Shown piece after piece: positions 55,601-64,000 of a stretch of DNA of 64,000 nucleotides. Positions within the stretch are counted from its first letter, which is position 1. Each line of letters begins with the position of its first letter. The stretch covers positions 218,034 through 282,033 of the forward strand of contig NZ_QFFN01000001.1 of assembly GCF_003129925.1 (NCBI RefSeq). The letters are read 5' to 3'. The translations under genes and the position numbers were made by a program. The stretch is from Bifidobacterium catulorum. Its GTDB lineage: Bacteria > Actinomycetota > Actinomycetes > Actinomycetales > Bifidobacteriaceae. A model generated the notes under the pieces. The model had not been told where the DNA came from, did not search any database, and saw only the letters and a program-made list of their open reading frames with translations.

Positions 55601-56161
55601 GTTCCGCACCAGTCTGCGCACCGCGTCGTCGAGGGAGATCTCCGCACCGGAGGAGAAGACGAGCGGCTCCACGTCCCCGAGTCCCCGCACCACTGGCTGT
55701 ATCAGCGAGCGGACCGGCATGACGAGGATGCGGACGGGACCGAACATCGGCGAGCCGGGTTCGGGATGGGCGAGGCGGCGGAAGACCGCCATCCGGCCTG
55801 CCACGGTGTCGGAGCGCGGGGAGAGCCGTTCGTGGGGAAGCGTCTCCCACGCCTGCAGCATGGCGATGTCGCCGGGGTCGCCGCCGTACCATGAACGCAG
55901 GGACCGCACGCGTTCCTCGGCGTCACGGCCGGAGGGGACCACCATCACCACGGTCGAGTCCGGTGCGTTTTCGGCCAGGGCGACGGCAAGCGCGGGCCGG
56001 ATGCCGGCCGGCGCGCCGATGGTCAGGCGGGAGCCTCCGCCGCTGTGCGGCGCGCCGCCCCTCCGACGCCGGACGCCGGCGGCCCCGGCGAGTCGTGCCA
56101 GCCGGCCGTGCAGGGTGCCGGCGACCCGCGCCGGCATGCGAGATTCCCGCTCATCGGCCAT
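52598..56161 (-). CDS. mfd: Transcription-repair coupling factor
   Basis: A 1187-residue translocase that removes stalled RNA polymerase and recruits UvrA. The N-terminal UvrB-homology region (about residues 1-370) is followed by the RNAP-interaction domain (LKAGDYIVHDQHGIGRF) and RecG-like helicase domains with Walker A CGDVGFGKTE, IIDEEQRFGV and RGRVGRG. The C-terminal TRCF domain has ELRGTGNLLGGEQSG. It starts inside the 3' end of pth (11-bp overlap) and ends over the pabB start, so it lies in a coupled run. Confidence 0.97.
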   Translation of the reverse strand: MADERESRMPARVAGTLHGRLARLAGAAGVRRRRGGAPHSGGGSRLTIGAPAGIRPALAVALAENAPDSTVVMVVPSGRDAEERVRSLRSWYGGDPGDIAMLQAWETLPHERLSPRSDTVAGRMAVFRRLAHPEPGSPMFGPVRILVMPVRSLIQPVVRGLGDVEPLVFSSGAEISLDDAVRRLVRNAYTRAELVMDRGEFAVRGGILDVFPPTAAHPVRIEFFGDEIDSIREFHASDQRTYGDAIGTVWATPCRELQLTDEVRERAGRLADRIPNAHDMLESIAQGIPVEGMESLMPALVDDLVPVASMLPKHSLVLLDEPERLRRVSEDLNRTADEFLAASWHVAASGHGEGAPISFDGASFLDYGRTTGSLESGCDAVWRITGFGVDDSIDGHVQLGAVAPEEYRGVEDKAAKGIQGLVSAGLSVTVTAAANGTLSRLRRALSQIGVSDIRYVPSCASDGFVDKASGVALLTERDLTGKSGVAVHTKTPKRRRRAIDLVELKAGDYIVHDQHGIGRFVEMRQRVIGSGPAKSQREYLVVEYAPSKRGAPPDKLFIPTDQLDKISKYVGADVPKLNKLGGSDWAATKAKARKHVKQIAQDLVKLYSARQQAKGFAFSPDTPWQHELEDAFPYQETADQLTTIDEVKADMEKPVPMDRLICGDVGFGKTEIALRAAFKAVQDSKQVAVLVPTTLLVQQHYETFTERFEGFPVNVAAMSRFQTAKQIKETTEGLAAGTVDVVIGTHKLLNPKIRFKDLGLVIIDEEQRFGVEHKETLKALRTNVDVLSLSATPIPRTLEMAVTGIREMSTLATPPEDRLPVLTYVGAYEDAQVKAAIRREMLRGGQVFYVHNRVGDIERVSAKIRELVPEARIGVAHGKMGEKQLDSVIRDFWHRDIDVLLCTTIIETGLDISNANTLIVDHADKFGLSQLHQLRGRVGRGRERAYAYFLYDPSKTMTQTAHDRLATIAQNTALGSGYDVAMKDLELRGTGNLLGGEQSGHIEGVGFDLYVRMVSEAVAEYKEPQRTEPVSVTIDLPVDASIPEPYIDSDKLRLEAYRKMAAARDEHDLRELRDELTDRYGNPPKELDTLFDVARLRARARSLGLSEIVAQGRSVRVGKIDPPESVAMRLERIYKGIQYRPVTHTYLIPAPFQGTMGSGAMDSDRIVDWTNRLLDDLEWKHTPGKRP

Positions 56162-56750
56162 TGAACCGCTCCTGGGCCTTGCTCAGGCCGTCGACGATGA
56201 TGGTCTCGGCCGCGTCGGCGCCGTCCGCGAGGAATTCGTCGAGCTGTTTGCGCTGCTGCGGGGAGAATCCTCCGAGAACCCAGTTGATGGTGTTGTCGTG
56301 CGCGTTGGGTCCCCTTCTGGCGTGTCCGACCCCGAGGCGCACGCGCGCATACTTGTTGGTGCCTAGGGACCGGTCGATGGATTTGATGCCGTTGTGGCCG
56401 CCGGCGGAGCCTCCCGCCTTCACCTTGATGCGGCCGAAGTCGAGGTCCATGTCGTCGTGGATGACGACGACGCGTTCGGCGGGGATGTCGTAGTATGCGC
56501 TGATGGACGCGACGGCGTTGCCCGACTCGTTCATGTAGGTCAGCGGCTTGGCCAGGAAGAACTTGACGCGCTGCCCGCCAAGAGACATGACGCCCTTGCC
56601 GAGCTTCGCCAGCCCCTTGTGGTCGGACAGGCCGACCGACCAGCGTTCGGCGAGCACGTCGGCGCACATGAATCCCATGTTGTGCCGGGTACCTTCGTAT
56701 TTCGCGCCGGGATTGCCCAATCCCACGATAAGCCAGAAATCAGATGCCAT
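56151..56750 (-). CDS. pth: Peptidyl-tRNA hydrolase
   Basis: A 199-residue monomeric esterase that frees tRNA from peptidyl-tRNA. It starts with FWLIVGLGNPGAKYEGTRHNMGFM, which includes the catalytic His and the Asn-binding loop; PLTYMNESGNAV and HDDMDLDFGRIKVK (catalytic Asp) follow, then SAGGHNGIKSI. Complete. It lies 3 bp downstream of an acetyltransferase gene and overlaps mfd by 11 bp. The pth-mfd pairing is common in Gram-positive bacteria. Confidence 0.96.
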   Translation of the reverse strand: MASDFWLIVGLGNPGAKYEGTRHNMGFMCADVLAERWSVGLSDHKGLAKLGKGVMSLGGQRVKFFLAKPLTYMNESGNAVASISAYYDIPAERVVVIHDDMDLDFGRIKVKAGGSAGGHNGIKSIDRSLGTNKYARVRLGVGHARRGPNAHDNTINWVLGGFSPQQRKQLDEFLADGADAAETIIVDGLSKAQERFNGR

Positions 56751-56753
56751 CGG

Positions 56754-57302
56754 TCAGTTCCCCAATTCCTTGTACCAGTAGGCCACGTCGAGCAGCCTGT
56801 CTCCGTTGCAGCACGCCTTCGGCAGATAGCCGTATCGCTCGAATCCGAATCGGTGCATGAGCGCGGTCGACCCCGCGTTGTCGGCGAACACCACGCATAC
56901 GGCGATGCGGAATCCGATGCGGGTGGCCGCCTCGATGAGCCATTCGACCAGCATGCTGCCGAGGCCCTGACGTGCGAACGCCTTGTCCACGTAGTAGCTG
57001 AATTCCGTGATGTCGGAGTACCCTGCGCGCGCATGATACCGTGACAGCGACGCGAATCCGGCCACCTTTCCGTCCACTTCGACGACGACCACGGGATACT
57101 GGTCCCGCGGGTTGTGCGAATACACCCATTCGCGCCGTTGGTCGAGGTTTCGCGGCGTGAGGTCCGCCGTGCTTCCTCCGACGACGACGGCCATGTTGTA
57201 GATGCGGGTGATGTCGTCCAGATCTTCGTCCCCGGCGTCCCGAATCACGATGGTCCGCCCGTTGGAATACGTCGTGGAATAGGTTTCTTTCAATAACTGC
57301 AC
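56754..57302 (-). CDS. GNAT-family N-acetyltransferase
   Basis: A 182-residue acetyltransferase. The acetyl-CoA site is visible in VDKAFARQGLGSMLVEWLIE (Q/RxxGxG/A type), and the family end FADNAGSTALMHRFGFERYG follows. The pattern is close to phosphinothricin acetyltransferase-like proteins (MVTxA type), but the substrate is not known. It is the first gene of the run GNAT-pth-mfd-pabB-pabC on the minus strand. Confidence 0.85.
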   Translation of the reverse strand: MQLLKETYSTTYSNGRTIVIRDAGDEDLDDITRIYNMAVVVGGSTADLTPRNLDQRREWVYSHNPRDQYPVVVVEVDGKVAGFASLSRYHARAGYSDITEFSYYVDKAFARQGLGSMLVEWLIEAATRIGFRIAVCVVFADNAGSTALMHRFGFERYGYLPKACCNGDRLLDVAYWYKELGN

Positions 57303-57366
57303 GGCAATAGTGTATACCGCGGCACGACGCCATACGGACGCGGCCCCGTTCCGTCCCGGTATGCGT

Positions 57367-57406
57367 GAGGGGGAGGAATCCGCGAATGATCCGGATCCTC
57401 CCCCTC
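57367..57406 (-). terminator. Stem-loop downstream of the UPF0182 gene
   Basis: About 15 bp of stem (57367-57382 with 57392-57406, one bulged base) and a 9-nt loop right after the stop at 57437. There is no clear U-tract on the minus strand. It separates the UPF0182 gene from the GNAT gene. Confidence 0.5.
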
Positions 57407-57436
57407 GTTGGCATCGGCCGTTCCGTGCGGAAGGCG

Positions 57437-60400
57437 CTACTGCTGGTCGGCGCTGAGCGACATGGCCTTGTTCAGCGCGTCCTGCAGCTGCTTCTGCGCT
57501 TTGCCGTAGGCGCTCCAGTCCCCGTTCTTCATGGCGGAGTCGGAGTCCTTCATGGCCTGGGACGCGTCCTGCAGCGCCTGCTTCATCTCGGGCGTCATCG
57601 TGGCGCCGCCGGTCTTCTTCCCGCTCGTGGAGGATGTGTCTTCCGTTTTCTTGGAGACGTCCCCGGAGGTCTGCCGGCTTTGGCCGGTCTTGTCGGCATC
57701 CCCGGCGGAGGCGCCGGAGTCGCCGCCGAACACCTGGTCAAGGGCCTCGTCGAGCGTGTCGGCGAACCCGACCTGGTCGCCGAACGCCACCAGCACCTTC
57801 TTGAGGAGCGGATAGCTGGTGGCACCGCTGGACTTGATGTAGACCGGCTGTACGTAGACGAGGCCTCCGCCGATGGGAAGCGTCAGCAGATTGCCACGCT
57901 CCACGTTCGTGCTGCCGGATTCGAGCAGGTTGAGCTCCTTGGACACGTCGGCGTTGGAGTTGAAGTTGTTCTGGGCCTGGCCCGGACCGGGAACGTTGGT
58001 GTCCTTCGGCAGCTCCAGCAGCCTCAGGGTGCCGTAGTTCGGCCCCACCACGCCCTTTCTGTTGCCCGCATCGGAGTCGACGGAGAGGAATCCCGTGAGG
58101 ATCTCCCTGGTCTGTCCGCCGGCCGGGATGTACGTGGAGGTCAGCGAGAACGTCGGCTCCTTGGTCCCCGGCGTCTGCATGGTCAGATAGTAGGGAGGCT
58201 GCTTGATGTCCTCCTTCTGCTCCTGCTGGGACTCGGTCGGGTCGGTCGGCGTCTGCCAGAAATCCTCTCCGGAGAAGAACTGGCTGGCGCTGGAGACGTG
58301 GTACCTGCTCAGCAGGGAGCGCTGCACCTTGAACAGGCTCTCCGGATAGCGCATGTGGCTCATGAGGTCGCCGGAGATCTCGGATATGGGCTTGTACTGG
58401 TTCGGGAAGATGCCCTGCCACGCCTTGAGCACCGGGTCGTCGGCGTCCCACGCGTACAGGTCGACCGAGCCGTCGTAGGCGTCGACCGTGGCCTTCACCG
58501 AGTTGCGGATGTAGTTGGCCTGCTGGCTTCCCAGCCCCTTGACGGTCTGGGAGCTGACGGTCAGCGAGTCGGTCGTGGCCGAGCCGAGATCGGTCTTCTG
58601 GGAGTAGGGGTAGGCGTCGGAGGTGGTGTATCCGTCGACGATCCACTTGACCCTCCCGTCGACGACGGCGGGGTACACGCGCCCGTCGAGCGTCAGATAG
58701 GGGGCGACCTTCGCCACGCGCGTCTGCGGGTCGCGGTCGTAGAGGATCTGCGAATCCGAGGTCACGCGGTCGGAGAAGAGAATCTGGTCGGAACCGAAGC
58801 GGATGGCGTAGAGGATGCGGGCGAACAGGTTGCCGACGGCGGGGCCTCCGTTCCCCTGGAACGTGGTCGTGGCTCCCTGCGAGCCCGTCGGGTAGTCGAA
58901 CTCCCATGCGCCCGTGCCCTTGGGCGCGCCGACGATCGAGTAGTCGGGCGAGTTCGGGGAGAAGTAGATGCGCGGCTCGTAGTGCTGTGACTCGGTGAGC
59001 TTGCCCTGCGTGGGGATGCCCTGTTCGAAGAACTGCGGCTGCCCGTCGGAGGTGACCTTGTTGCCGTAGGCGGCGACGACGCCGTAGCCGTGCGTGTACA
59101 CGGTGTGGTCGTTGACCCAGTTCCGGTTGTCGTTGCCGGCGAGGTTGATGTCGCGCACGCCGATGACCGTGTCCTGGCTGGTGCCGTCTATCTCGTACTT
59201 GTCGACGGCGAGTGTGTCCGCGAAGGTGTAGTACTGCTTGGACTGCTGCAGCTGGCGGAACGTCGGGGCCACGACCTGCGGGTCGAGCAGTCGGATCTGC
59301 GCCGTGGTCTCGGCGTCGGATTCGAGCGCGCCGGACTTGCCTGCGGTAGTGGCGTCGTAGTTCTGCGTCTTGACCTTGTCGAGCCCGTAGGCGGCGGTCG
59401 TGGCGTCGATGTTGCGCTGGATGTACGTGGACTCCAGCTCCTGCGCGTTCGGGTTGACCTTGAACCGCTGCAGCAGCGTCGGATACACCACGGTGAGCAC
59501 CAGGGAGGCCACCAAGGCGACGGCGACGGCGACGACCAGGACTCGCCATGCCCTCAGCGCCTCTCCGGCGGACACCGCCGGGGTGTCGTTGCTCAGGGTC
59601 CTGGTGGTCATCATCCACACCCCGAGCACGATGCCGAGCACGGCCACCACGACCGCCATGGCGAAGGTGACGGGGATGGTGGCATGGACGGAGGAGTATG
59701 CGGCGCCGGTGATGCGGTCGCCTTCCTGGGTCAGCGTGGCGAACACGCCCACGGCGATGCGCACCGCCCAGATGAGGAAGAAGAGGATGAGCCAGACCGC
59801 CACCTGGCGGCGGGCGCGTTTGGTGATGTCGAATATGGAGCGTCCGCCGGTCGGCATGGTGAATCGGATGCCTCCCATGAGCAGATGGGCGACGACGGAG
59901 AACACCAGCCCCATGAGCAGCATGGTGAACACCGCGGACAGCACCAGACGCAGCCCCGGGAGCACGAACACATAGAAGCCGTTGTCCAGACCGAACTGGG
60001 CGTCCTTCGTGCCGAAGGGCTGGTTGTGGAACAGCAGCAGTATCTCCGACCAGTTGGCGTTGAACTGGAACCCGAACACCAGTCCGACGACGAGCGCGAC
60101 GCCGAACGCGACGCGGCGCGCGAGCTTGGAGCTGACGCCGGCATCCATCTCCATGACGCCGTTGCGGAAGCGAATCTTGGTGCCGTCCTCGAAGTCGGGC
60201 CTCGCCCGGATGGCCAGGATGGCGGCAAGGTAGGCGACGAGCGCCACCACTAGCGCGTATGCGAGCCACAGCCCGATGCGCACCGCGTAGGTCGTCCAGA
60301 TCACGCTGGCGAAACCGAGCTGCGTGTACCACATGACCTCGGTGATGAACCGCGAGAGAGCGAACACCAGACCGACGACGATGACCAGCGTGAGCACCAC

Positions 60401-60640
60401 GCCGATGAAGATCTTGTTGCCGCGGCCCGCCCCCGGCGCGGGCGAGGGCTTCGCCGCGCGAGGTATACGGGGAGATCCGGGCGGGGCGCCATGGCCGGAC
60501 GCCTTGTCTCGGCGCCCGGCGTCACCGTCGGCGGTGACGTCGAGGATGACGGGCTCGTCATCGGCGTTCCTGCCGTTCCGGCCGCGGCCGCCACGGGGGT
60601 CGAAGGGGTCGGGAATACCAAACATATCAAATAGGGACAT
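57437..60640 (-). CDS. UPF0182-family large membrane protein
   Basis: A 1067-residue protein typical of actinobacteria and cyanobacteria. A disordered head of about 60 residues precedes seven hydrophobic segments (about residues 72-345). A large domain outside the membrane follows (TYIQRNIDATTAAYGL ... VYVQPVYIKSSG, hallmark stretches of the family). The tail is a low-complexity linker and a final helical segment rich in Ala, Lys and Gln. Function unknown. It is divergent from the FHA-ABC transporter gene. Confidence 0.92.
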   Translation of the reverse strand: MSLFDMFGIPDPFDPRGGRGRNGRNADDEPVILDVTADGDAGRRDKASGHGAPPGSPRIPRAAKPSPAPGAGRGNKIFIGVVLTLVIVVGLVFALSRFITEVMWYTQLGFASVIWTTYAVRIGLWLAYALVVALVAYLAAILAIRARPDFEDGTKIRFRNGVMEMDAGVSSKLARRVAFGVALVVGLVFGFQFNANWSEILLLFHNQPFGTKDAQFGLDNGFYVFVLPGLRLVLSAVFTMLLMGLVFSVVAHLLMGGIRFTMPTGGRSIFDITKRARRQVAVWLILFFLIWAVRIAVGVFATLTQEGDRITGAAYSSVHATIPVTFAMAVVVAVLGIVLGVWMMTTRTLSNDTPAVSAGEALRAWRVLVVAVAVALVASLVLTVVYPTLLQRFKVNPNAQELESTYIQRNIDATTAAYGLDKVKTQNYDATTAGKSGALESDAETTAQIRLLDPQVVAPTFRQLQQSKQYYTFADTLAVDKYEIDGTSQDTVIGVRDINLAGNDNRNWVNDHTVYTHGYGVVAAYGNKVTSDGQPQFFEQGIPTQGKLTESQHYEPRIYFSPNSPDYSIVGAPKGTGAWEFDYPTGSQGATTTFQGNGGPAVGNLFARILYAIRFGSDQILFSDRVTSDSQILYDRDPQTRVAKVAPYLTLDGRVYPAVVDGRVKWIVDGYTTSDAYPYSQKTDLGSATTDSLTVSSQTVKGLGSQQANYIRNSVKATVDAYDGSVDLYAWDADDPVLKAWQGIFPNQYKPISEISGDLMSHMRYPESLFKVQRSLLSRYHVSSASQFFSGEDFWQTPTDPTESQQEQKEDIKQPPYYLTMQTPGTKEPTFSLTSTYIPAGGQTREILTGFLSVDSDAGNRKGVVGPNYGTLRLLELPKDTNVPGPGQAQNNFNSNADVSKELNLLESGSTNVERGNLLTLPIGGGLVYVQPVYIKSSGATSYPLLKKVLVAFGDQVGFADTLDEALDQVFGGDSGASAGDADKTGQSRQTSGDVSKKTEDTSSTSGKKTGGATMTPEMKQALQDASQAMKDSDSAMKNGDWSAYGKAQKQLQDALNKAMSLSADQQ

Positions 60641-60778
60641 GGCTCCAGCCTACCGTACGACCGCCCTCCGGGGCGGAATACGCCGTGGGAGAGCGGGGCG
60701 ACGACACACGGAAGTCACATGCCGGCCGATAATGAATTATGTGGAAGAGCTGAAGACACCGCAAGGAACCAGAGCGTC

Positions 60779-62995
60779 ATGATCAAATCCCCCGACAAAC
60801 CAGACATCCCTTTGCCGCGGCCTCCTCGCACGAAGGGAGGCGATGGCCACGCAGGCACCCTCGACATACCGGAGAGGCCATCCGGGGTCCCCTCGCTGCC
60901 GCCCCGCATACCCGGCGCCCCCGACAAGCCCTCCGCCGTGAGTGGAGCGGCCGCGTCCGCCACCGGCGGGGCGCCGGCCACTGGAAACGCCGGAGTGGGC
61001 ACGACCATGCTGCGCCGCCGAAGCGGCGTCGTGGCCGACCGTGCATCCGTGGCCATGCCGCACACCGTCAAGGGCCTGTTCGACCCGCGCAGCAACGTCG
61101 GGGGACTCATAGGACGCGACCCGGCGTGCGCCATCGTGCTCAGCGACATGCTCGTGTCACGCCGCCACTGCAAGGTGGAGGCCACGAAGGACGGCATCGA
61201 GCTGACGGATCTGCGCAGCGCCAACGGCACCTACGTCAACGGCCGGCGCGTCGGCAAGGTCTGGCTGCAGGAAGGCGACATCGTCACCCTGGGCAACACC
61301 GACCTCATCGTCCGGGGATCGGTGCTGCAGTCGCGCAAATCGTTCATGAGCACGAAATGCGTCTCCTGCGAGGGCATCGGGCTGACCGTCGGCAGGGGAG
61401 CCAACGCGAAGCGCCTGCTCGAAGGCATCGACGCGAACTTCGACGTCGGCTCGCTCACGGCAGTCATCGGCCCCTCGGGCGCCGGCAAATCCACGTTCGT
61501 GAAGATCCTCGCCGGATTGGAATCCCCAACCGAGGGCCATGTCGTCTTCGACGGCCATGACGTGCAACGCGACATCGCCCTGCTGCGCACGCGAATCGGA
61601 TTCGTGCCGCAGGACGACGTGGTGCACGACAAGCTGAAGGTCGACGACGCCCTCGGATACGCCGCCAGGCTGCGGCTCCCCGGGTCCTCGCCCGAGGAAC
61701 GGGCCAAGGTGATCGACAAGGTGCTTGACGAGCTTGAACTCACCCGCCATCGCGGCACCCGCATCGACAGGCTCTCCGGAGGCCAGCGCAAACGCGTGTC
61801 GACGGCCATCGAGCTGCTCACCGAGCCGGAGCTGCTGGTGCTCGACGAGCCCACATCGGGGCTGGACCCGGCCCTGGATCTGCGTGTGATGACCATGCTG
61901 CGCAAGCTGGCCGACGCGGGTCGCGTGGTCGTGGTCGTCACCCACTCCCTGTCGTACATCCGCGACGTATGCGACAACGTGCTCATGCTCGCCCCCGGCG
62001 GACGCCCCGCATTCTACGGCTCGGTCGAGCAGATGGACGAGACGTTCAAGGGCCGTCAATGGGCGGACATCTTCAACGACGTCGCCGAGCACCCCACGCA
62101 CACGTTCGGAACGGCGCCGGTCGTTCCCGGAGCGAAGATGGATGCGCATACCGGCGAGAAGCCCCCGAAGCCACGCAGGTTCAGCCAGACGGCCACGCTG
62201 GTGGTCCGCCAGCTTCATCTCGTGGCGGCCGATCCGGGGCTGCTCGTGTTCCTGCTGCTGCTCCCGCTCATCCTCGGCGCGCTCTCTCTGGTGGTGCCCG
62301 GGGACCATGGACTCGGCCTCGCCGACGTGAAGGACTCCCCCACCGAACCCAGCCAGCTGCTCGTGCTGATGATTCTCGGCGCATGCTTCATGGGCGCCGC
62401 GTTGTCCGTGCGCGACATCGTCTCCGAACGCCCGATCTATTATCGCGAACGCGCCGTCGGACTGTCCCCGACGTCGTATACGGCATCGAAGCTCATCGTG
62501 CTGTGCATGGAGACGCTGCTGCAGTCCGTGCTGCTGGTGACCGTGGTCGCGTTCGGCAAGGACATGCCGAAATACGGGGCGATATGGAAGAGCCACAGCG
62601 TCATCGAATTGATGCTGGTGGTGTGGGCCACCGCGTGGGTGTGCTCCATGCTCGGCGCCGTGGGCAGCTCGCTGGTCAGATCGAACGAGCAGACGATGCC
62701 CCTGCTGGTGATCGTGGTCATGACCCAGCTGGTGTTCTCGGGCGGCATGATTCCGGTGACGGATCGGGCCGGCCTCGAACAGGCGTCCTATCTGTTCCCC
62801 GCACGGTGGGGGTTCGCCGCCGCCGCGTCGACGGTCGACCTGAAATGGGCGGTGCTCACCGCCGAGGACGATCCCCTGTGGACGCATTCCGCCCACCAGT
62901 GGTGCGTCGACATGGCGGTGCTCGGCGTCATGCTGGTGGCGCTCACCGTGGCGTTGCGCATCCGCATGGGCATGCGGCAGTCGCAACGCGGCTAG
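60779..62995 (+). CDS. FHA-domain ABC transporter (ATPase-permease fusion)
   Basis: A 738-residue fusion like mycobacterial Rv1747. A Pro/Gly-rich start is followed by an FHA domain (about residues 95-175; GRDPACAIVL, SRRHCKVEA, NGTYVNGRRV), then an ABC ATPase (Walker A GPSGAGKST, signature LSGGQRKR, Walker B LLVLDEPTSGLD) and six membrane spans of the ABC-2 type. The FHA domain suggests control by Ser/Thr kinases. Substrate unknown. An in-frame ATG at 60719 is an alternative start. Confidence 0.88.
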   Translation: MIKSPDKPDIPLPRPPRTKGGDGHAGTLDIPERPSGVPSLPPRIPGAPDKPSAVSGAAASATGGAPATGNAGVGTTMLRRRSGVVADRASVAMPHTVKGLFDPRSNVGGLIGRDPACAIVLSDMLVSRRHCKVEATKDGIELTDLRSANGTYVNGRRVGKVWLQEGDIVTLGNTDLIVRGSVLQSRKSFMSTKCVSCEGIGLTVGRGANAKRLLEGIDANFDVGSLTAVIGPSGAGKSTFVKILAGLESPTEGHVVFDGHDVQRDIALLRTRIGFVPQDDVVHDKLKVDDALGYAARLRLPGSSPEERAKVIDKVLDELELTRHRGTRIDRLSGGQRKRVSTAIELLTEPELLVLDEPTSGLDPALDLRVMTMLRKLADAGRVVVVVTHSLSYIRDVCDNVLMLAPGGRPAFYGSVEQMDETFKGRQWADIFNDVAEHPTHTFGTAPVVPGAKMDAHTGEKPPKPRRFSQTATLVVRQLHLVAADPGLLVFLLLLPLILGALSLVVPGDHGLGLADVKDSPTEPSQLLVLMILGACFMGAALSVRDIVSERPIYYRERAVGLSPTSYTASKLIVLCMETLLQSVLLVTVVAFGKDMPKYGAIWKSHSVIELMLVVWATAWVCSMLGAVGSSLVRSNEQTMPLLVIVVMTQLVFSGGMIPVTDRAGLEQASYLFPARWGFAAAASTVDLKWAVLTAEDDPLWTHSAHQWCVDMAVLGVMLVALTVALRIRMGMRQSQRG

Positions 62996-63026
62996 GCGCA
63001 TCGACAGGCACCGTCGGGACCGGGCA

Positions 63027-63788
63027 TCATCGAATCGAAACCGGGGTGCCTTCCGGCAACTGCCTGTACAGCCATTGCGCGTCGGAGACGCTGAGCCTCA
63101 CGCATCCATGCGATGCGGGACGTCCGAGTTTCTCCGCCTCCGACGCGATGTACCGGCCGCTGCGGTCGGTGGGCACGGTATGGAACAGGTATTCGCCGTA
63201 GTTCGCCCATGAGACCCAGTACTTGGCGCCCATGTTCTCGTGCTCGTTGAAGAAGTCATCGCCGCGGTTCTGTATCCTGTAGTCGCCTCTTGGCGTCGAA
63301 CCATCCATCCCGGTGGAGCAGACCATCGTATAGACGACGCGACGCCCGCTCATCACGTAGACTCGCTGGTGGTCGAGGGAGACCACAAGATGCAGGTCCT
63401 TCACCTTGGCCAGATCGATATGCAGCCCGCCCGTGGGCGATCGCCAGTCCAGCGCCGACGTGGTCCTCGGGGACTTTCCGGGGGCAGGCACGGCCTCGGC
63501 GCGCTTCGTGGATGCCGCAGGCGTCTCCCGGACGTCCGCGGCGGCGACCGCCGGGGAGGCGCCGTCCGGATCGCCCATCAGCGGGGCTGGTCCCTGGGGT
63601 ATGAGCACGCACAGGGACACCACGGTGACCGACAGGCAGGCGACGATGAGAATCCTCGTCGTCCTGTCGAACAGGCGGAGGAACGAAAGCACCAGTCCCG
63701 GGACGCTGCCCAACGACCGGAACCGGGCCTCTCCCCTCGTCTCCCCGGCATGGCTGGCACGAAAACGATCGAATCCCGGCATCATCAT
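63027..63788 (-). CDS. L,D-transpeptidase (YkuD family)
   Basis: A 253-residue envelope enzyme. One membrane segment near residues 43-62 (ILIVACLSVTVVSLCVLI) anchors it; a Pro/Ala/Ser linker follows. The YkuD domain has the HTVPTDRSG strand and the catalytic motif SHGCVRLS with the active-site Cys. It makes 3-3 cross-links in peptidoglycan or attaches proteins to it. Several adjacent ATGs are possible at 63782-63788. It converges with the FHA-ABC transporter gene. Confidence 0.9.
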   Translation of the reverse strand: MMMPGFDRFRASHAGETRGEARFRSLGSVPGLVLSFLRLFDRTTRILIVACLSVTVVSLCVLIPQGPAPLMGDPDGASPAVAAADVRETPAASTKRAEAVPAPGKSPRTTSALDWRSPTGGLHIDLAKVKDLHLVVSLDHQRVYVMSGRRVVYTMVCSTGMDGSTPRGDYRIQNRGDDFFNEHENMGAKYWVSWANYGEYLFHTVPTDRSGRYIASEAEKLGRPASHGCVRLSVSDAQWLYRQLPEGTPVSIR

Positions 63789-63923
63789 CTCATCACCTCA
63801 TGCATCCCCTGAGCGCGGTACGCGCGAATCCAAACCATGGGCCAGACACGGGGTCTCGCATGACCCTCATCCATGATCCTCTGGTTCCAAGGGTAACACC
63901 GAATAACATGGCGTCCCCGCCAG

Positions 63924-64000
63924 CGACGTGACTCATGTTTTTTGAGCGCGTAATGGTTAGTGGTGCCTCATCGGAAATGAGCGCGAACGGTACCGGTCCT
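63924..64000. repeat. Dispersed repeat, copy 2 (runs to the window edge)
   Basis: Same orientation as 39881-39952 and with the same 36-base identical core at 63961-63996. The last four bases of the window differ from copy 1, so homology may end there. The 135 bp before it are the upstream region of the L,D-transpeptidase gene. On the minus strand both copies are open and could encode the peptide PVPFALISDEAP, but I cannot say whether it is coding. Confidence 0.75.

Noticed and set aside
57738..60332. 864-residue minus-strand open frame
   Set aside because: Lies in another frame of the UPF0182 gene and is Arg/His/Gly-rich; the UPF0182 frame has the family motifs.

Overview
The window reads as a high-G+C actinobacterial chromosome, most likely a Bifidobacterium or close relative (Bifidobacteriaceae). 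The evidence is gene content and order: two WhiB proteins, CarD, a PdtaS/PdtaR pair, a UPF0182 protein, the order polA-pdtaR-tRNA-pyk, the order eno-ftsB-DUF501-ppx, and an EccC-like ATPase. Most of the 64 kb is ordinary core genome, densely packed on both strands. No rRNA, CRISPR array, complete insertion sequence or integrase was seen.

Layout. 1-2.0 kb: a LysR regulator (cut by the window edge) divergent from aspartase, with a perfect dyad between them. 2.0-15.5 kb: a mostly minus-strand core block (Nif3-like protein, polA, pdtaR, tRNA-Leu, pyk, TerC, uvrB, coaE, rpsA, folD). 15.6-18.5 kb: a zinc-type ABC importer with a Fur-family-like operator. 18.5-22 kb: ispF, carD, glgB. 22-26.3 kb: a two-component system, a ComF-like protein, a HAD phosphatase and a degenerate metallopeptidase-family protein. 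26.3-35.4 kb: a cell-envelope block (DUF5719-like protein, large GT2 glycosyltransferase, WhiB, LytR-CpsA-Psr ligase, EccC-like ATPase, WhiB1-type). 35.5-39.8 kb: PdtaS, a haemolysin-III family protein, greA, an FKBP isomerase and a small membrane protein.

39.9-46.3 kb is the accessory region. It is a heavily decayed phage-head remnant with no terminase, integrase or intact capsid gene, lying on the 3' side of a tRNA-Leu(UAA). It keeps two MuF-type polymorphic toxin cassettes in tandem. Cassette A has a truncated MuF, a papain-fold toxin and a putative immunity gene. Cassette B has a portal, a frameshifted MuF, an ADP-ribosyltransferase toxin and a putative immunity gene. In both, the immunity gene overlaps the toxin stop by 4 bp, and a terminator and a scaffold gene follow. 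The remnant's left end coincides with one copy of a ~72-bp dispersed repeat whose other copy lies at the right window edge.

46.3-64 kb returns to core genome: ppx, DUF501, ftsB and eno; then one long minus-strand run GNAT-pth-mfd-pabB-pabC, in which pabB is interrupted at a nine-G tract (possible phase variation); then UPF0182, an FHA-ABC transporter and an L,D-transpeptidase. Folate genes (folD, pabB, pabC), the two halves of PdtaS/PdtaR and several envelope genes are functionally linked across the window.
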